From: Bacillota bacterium
Lineage (GTDB): Bacteria; Bacillota; Clostridia; Lachnospirales; Lachnospiraceae
Direction of reading: 5' to 3'
DNA: 64,000 nucleotides
Assembly (NCBI GenBank): GCA_023415475.1
Contig: JAEZKL010000174.1
Span: 62,001-126,000 of the forward strand
Position numbers and translations under genes: made by a program. Below are positions 61,468-64,000 of this stretch, one piece after another (the stretch's first letter is position 1; each line of letters opens with the position of its first letter). The notes under the pieces were generated by a model that was not told where the DNA came from, ran no database searches, and saw only the letters and a program-made list of their open reading frames with translations.

Positions 61468-63033
61468 TTATATGTTCGTATATTCCAGATAATCAAAATC
61501 GGCGAAGTTATTGCTCTCTGTGCTATTCGAGGAGCAATACAGTCCCAGTGTCGTTCCCACAAAACCCCCGGCGATATCGGTACTCAGCATACTTGCATCT
61601 ACCCCCGACTTAACCGGTACAAAATGGTTACCGTCAAAGCTGTAGGAGAACATCAATACCTGTTGATTGGCCGTTATCCTTAGAATAAGGCTCTTCTGTG
61701 ACGGATTTGAATTTTCGCAGGCTACACGGCCTACTACTTCCTCTTTACCTTCAAAGCAGCGGACTACCGTCATTGTTTTAATCCCTTCTATCAGGGTACA
61801 TACAAAACGATAGTGGTACTGATTGCTTTGCAGAAGCACCAGCCCTGCCTCTTCTTCGCTACTCTGTGGAGTGAACTCCATCTTTGTCTCCAGTCGATAG
61901 CTCATGGCTGTCTGTCGCACTCCCACATAGGTCGGATTGCCACGCTCCAGCATCCGGTCCGGAGCCAGTATCATTCTCAGATAACTCTTTCTCGCACTTA
62001 GGCAATAATTCTCCGGTATCGGATTGCGAAGGTACAGGAAATGAAAGGGCAGATTATCCCCTTCAAATTCTTCTTTGTCAGGAACCGGTTCTACTTCATA
62101 CTTCACAAGATTAGGAGACTCCACCGTATTCTCTACCAAACCGATGCCTTTATTCACAACCGGCCATCCGTCTTCCCAGGTTACCGGAACCAGAAAAGTT
62201 TCCCTGCCAAGATTACGATAATATCCTCCATAAGGCCGGGAAGCCAGAACCACCATATAGGTCTCACCGTTTTGCGTCTCTACCAGATCACCATGTCCTA
62301 CATTTACGATGGAATAGTCATGTCCTAAGTGTCTATGAGTAAGGATAGGATTACAGCGATGTCCGGTGAACGGCTCCTTTAAGCTGGTACCCACTGCGAT
62401 GGTAACCGCATGCTCATGTCCGGTGCCGCCTTCTGCGATCATCAGATAATATCTGCCATATTTTTTATATAGATGAGGTCCTTCAGGCCATATAGCATCC
62501 TGCATGGCACCATACCAGATCGGATACGATTCACCGACCAAACTAAGCGTAGATAAATCCAACTCTTGAACATAGATTTCATTGTCACCGAAATATTTGT
62601 GATTTTCTCTCCGATCCTTGGTTCCGGTATAGTAGCATTTTCCATCATCATCAAAAAACAGGGATGGGTCGATACCTCCCGAACCTAAGAATGTGGGATT
62701 GGACCAGGGTCCGGCAGGGTCCTTAGCGGTAACGATGAAATTACCTCCATGGGATACATTGGTTGTAATCACGTAAAAGGTTCCTTTATGATATCTTATG
62801 GTCGGAGCGTAGATACCACCGGTATTGCCTGCATCCGCCAGATCAATCTGCTCCTTCCTGTCTAAAACGTTGCCAATCTGCTTCCAATGTACTAAATCCC
62901 TACTATGAAAAATAGGAACGCCCGGAAAGTAGGCAAAGGTCGAGTTAACCAGATAGTAGTCTTTCCCCACCCTGCAGATTGACGGATCGGGATAAAACCC
63001 GGGTAATATCGGATTTGGAACTCTAGATCTCAT
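61468..63033 (-). CDS. GH43 beta-xylosidase/alpha-L-arabinofuranosidase
   Basis: This 521-residue enzyme has a five-bladed propeller with the GH43 triad D16 (GFYPDPS), D122 (GGIDPSLFF) and E184 (WPEGPHLY), then a C-terminal beta-sandwich (about 320-520) that closes the active site, as in dual-function xylosidases. No signal peptide is present, so it cleaves imported xylo- or arabino-oligosaccharides. Compared with the interrupted GH43 gene at 42216-43721 it has a clearly different motif set, so they are paralogues, not a duplication. GGAGGAG precedes the ATG. Confidence 0.92.
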   Translation of the reverse strand: MRSRVPNPILPGFYPDPSICRVGKDYYLVNSTFAYFPGVPIFHSRDLVHWKQIGNVLDRKEQIDLADAGNTGGIYAPTIRYHKGTFYVITTNVSHGGNFIVTAKDPAGPWSNPTFLGSGGIDPSLFFDDDGKCYYTGTKDRRENHKYFGDNEIYVQELDLSTLSLVGESYPIWYGAMQDAIWPEGPHLYKKYGRYYLMIAEGGTGHEHAVTIAVGTSLKEPFTGHRCNPILTHRHLGHDYSIVNVGHGDLVETQNGETYMVVLASRPYGGYYRNLGRETFLVPVTWEDGWPVVNKGIGLVENTVESPNLVKYEVEPVPDKEEFEGDNLPFHFLYLRNPIPENYCLSARKSYLRMILAPDRMLERGNPTYVGVRQTAMSYRLETKMEFTPQSSEEEAGLVLLQSNQYHYRFVCTLIEGIKTMTVVRCFEGKEEVVGRVACENSNPSQKSLILRITANQQVLMFSYSFDGNHFVPVKSGVDASMLSTDIAGGFVGTTLGLYCSSNSTESNNFADFDYLEYTNI

Positions 63034-63178
63034 TTTGTCTCCTCCACTTACTCAAAGTCTTTTGTATTCTCTCTTCGCTTTATTTTCTTGAACCATTCAT
63101 TAATATATTACTCTGATAATATTTACTTTTACAAACAGCCTGCATATGATATAGTAACGCTTTTATGAGGTGCATACT

Positions 63179-63457
63179 ATGCCTAAAAGCTGGGTTTATG
63201 AACCAATGCTATCCCCATATGATGCATTACTTTTCTATAATGCCATGAAACGGCACTATGATCCCTACTATTACACACCGATTGCTGTTGCTAAGCGTGA
63301 AGAAACCGGTATGAAATATCGTTTTCTATGCCTTGCCCATGAGAAAAACGCTCCGGAACAGGATTCCCTTTTTGCCAGCATTGAGATATATAAGCCGGCC
63401 GCAGGGATACCTTATGCAACCCGTTTACATAGGCTGTCACAAGATGTATGGCTATAA
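63179..63457 (+). CDS. Small hypothetical protein
   Basis: This gene encodes 92 residues that I do not recognise. The protein is rich in Tyr and Pro (HYDPYYYTPIAVAKREETGMK), with FLCLAHEKN and a C-terminal SIEIYKPAAGIPYATRLHRL. No signal peptide or membrane segment is visible. GAGG lies eight bases before ATG 63179, which supports translation; GTG 63170 is the alternative. It diverges from the GH43 gene. Confidence 0.55.
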   Translation: MPKSWVYEPMLSPYDALLFYNAMKRHYDPYYYTPIAVAKREETGMKYRFLCLAHEKNAPEQDSLFASIEIYKPAAGIPYATRLHRLSQDVWL

Positions 63458-63547
63458 TTTTACAAAGGAAAGGCCATCTATTATACCAAAGCTATCTAGT
63501 ATGATTATACTACGATATAGCCTCGGCTACAATAAGATAGCCTTAAA

Positions 63548-63586
63548 GTTTTATATATTGGTTTTATATATTGGTTTTATATATTA
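63548..63586. repeat. Three tandem copies of a 13-base AT-rich unit
   Basis: GTTTTATATATTG is repeated three times (63548-63560, 63561-63573, 63574-63586, the last copy with one change). It abuts a copy of the palindromic repeat family. Confidence 0.8.
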
Positions 63587-63617
63587 GTGCGAATGATTGA
63601 AAAATATAATTCACACT
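63586..63617. repeat. Palindromic intergenic repeat, single module (copy C)
   Basis: AGTGCGAAT (63586-63594) pairs with ATTCACACT (63609-63617) with one mismatch. The whole 32-base unit differs from the first module at 11129-11160 at only about four positions, including the loop. It lies just after the DegV gene on its transcript side. Confidence 0.7.
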
Positions 63618-63627
63618 TTATTCAGCC

Positions 63628-64000
63628 TTATATTTTACTGATATAGGTTATGACACAGGCCCCGGGACCGGCATGGGTACCAACCACACAACCAACCGGA
63701 TGGATAGAGCTGTTCGTAAAGCCAAAATGCTCTTTCACGCTCTCCATCAGCTGCTTCGTCTTACTGTCCTCGGCAGTAAATCCATAATATAATGGATAGC
63801 TGGCATCAATGTGCCCTCTCTCCTCAATAATCTCTATCATTTTAGCAATACCTTTATTGGTACCTCGCTCCTTACCGACCACAGCTATGACACCGTCCTT
63901 CAAGGTGATAATAGGCTTGAACTTTAGGAGTGAGCCTAGGACCTTTGAGGACTTGGACAAGCGGCCGCCTTTGTGCAGATACTCCAGGGTATCTACCATG
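63628..64000 (-). CDS. DegV-family fatty-acid-binding protein, C-terminal part
   Basis: The last 123 residues or so of a DegV protein are visible; the gene runs off the window edge at its 5' side. The segment DTLEYLHKGGRLSKSSKVLGSLL, interrupted by no gap, is the conserved DegV lipid-binding region, and the end has VGCVVGTHAGPGACVITYI with the typical GxHxGPG. DegV/FakB proteins bind fatty acids and can hand them to FakA for phosphorylation. A copy of the palindromic repeat follows the stop. Confidence 0.85.
   Translation of the reverse strand, partial: MVDTLEYLHKGGRLSKSSKVLGSLLKFKPIITLKDGVIAVVGKERGTNKGIAKMIEIIEERGHIDASYPLYYGFTAEDSKTKQLMESVKEHFGFTNSSIHPVGCVVGTHAGPGACVITYISKI

Noticed and set aside
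1..64000. CRISPR arrays, tRNA or rRNA genes
   Set aside because: No regularly spaced direct repeats of CRISPR size and no tRNA-like cloverleaf or rRNA sequence were seen on reading both strands.

Overview
The window looks like chromosome from a low-GC, Gram-positive anaerobe of the Clostridia, most likely a plant-polysaccharide-degrading Lachnospiraceae in the Clostridium (Lachnoclostridium) phytofermentans neighbourhood. Reasons: strong AGGAGG ribosome binding sites with frequent TTG/GTG starts, ferredoxin-dependent 2-oxoacid metabolism, AraC regulators beside glycoside hydrolases, and Opp-type transporters. The genus is an inference; no rRNA or tRNA gene is present to anchor it.

Layout. 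(1) 1-7 kb, minus strand: a nitrogenase-like module. It has a NifB-type radical SAM cofactor maturase, a NifX/NafY-type cofactor carrier, a NifH-type reductase and two NifD/NifK-like subunits. Upstream lie a MetQ/NlpA-type lipoprotein, a 54-residue DUF2292 (YezD-like) gene and an FMN-binding flavoprotein. All P-cluster cysteines and the cofactor cysteine are visible, but the catalytic and cofactor histidines of true nitrogenase are missing, and nifE, nifN and nifV are absent. A 22-base split motif with a fixed 7-base gap precedes both the flavoprotein gene and the maturase operon. This is the strongest candidate for an undescribed system; a sulfur-scavenging (methylthio-alkane-reductase-like) role is my leading hypothesis. 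(2) 7.3-7.8 kb: an internally deleted IS1182-type element. (3) 7.8-16.4 kb: a secreted Ig-like protein, a response regulator and histidine kinase arranged convergently, an M20 peptidase, a C39-like protein and a MalY/PatB lyase. (4) 16.6-23.1 kb: xpt-bmpA-nupOPQ purine salvage and uptake, then murI. (5) 23.2-38 kb: carbohydrate region one, with an AraC-GH39 fusion whose catalytic acid/base looks lost, an Opp-type ABC transporter, an MFS permease, an AraC regulator and a GH2 beta-galactosidase. (6) 38-42 kb: korAB under a Fur-like box, a SIMPL protein and a CMD protein. (7) 42-51.8 kb: a GH43 gene cut by one in-frame TAA, a CYP152 peroxygenase, a decayed toxin-antitoxin module, a methyltransferase, a flavoprotein, a YyaL-like thioredoxin-fold protein, and a PadR-glycosyltransferase unit with two palindromic operators. 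(8) 52-63 kb: carbohydrate region two (glucuronoxylan), with uxuB, uxuA, GH67, GH3, AraC and GH43. (9) End: a small unknown gene and the 3' part of a DegV gene.

How it works together. Regions 5, 7 and 8 form a dispersed hemicellulose programme: Opp-type uptake of oligosaccharides, intracellular GH67/GH3/GH43/GH2 trimming, and UxuA/UxuB conversion of hexuronate towards the KDG pathway, each block with its own AraC-type sensor. Two families of palindromic intergenic repeats recur across the window. One diverged copy lies between the nifH-like and nifK-like genes, where it may set subunit ratios.
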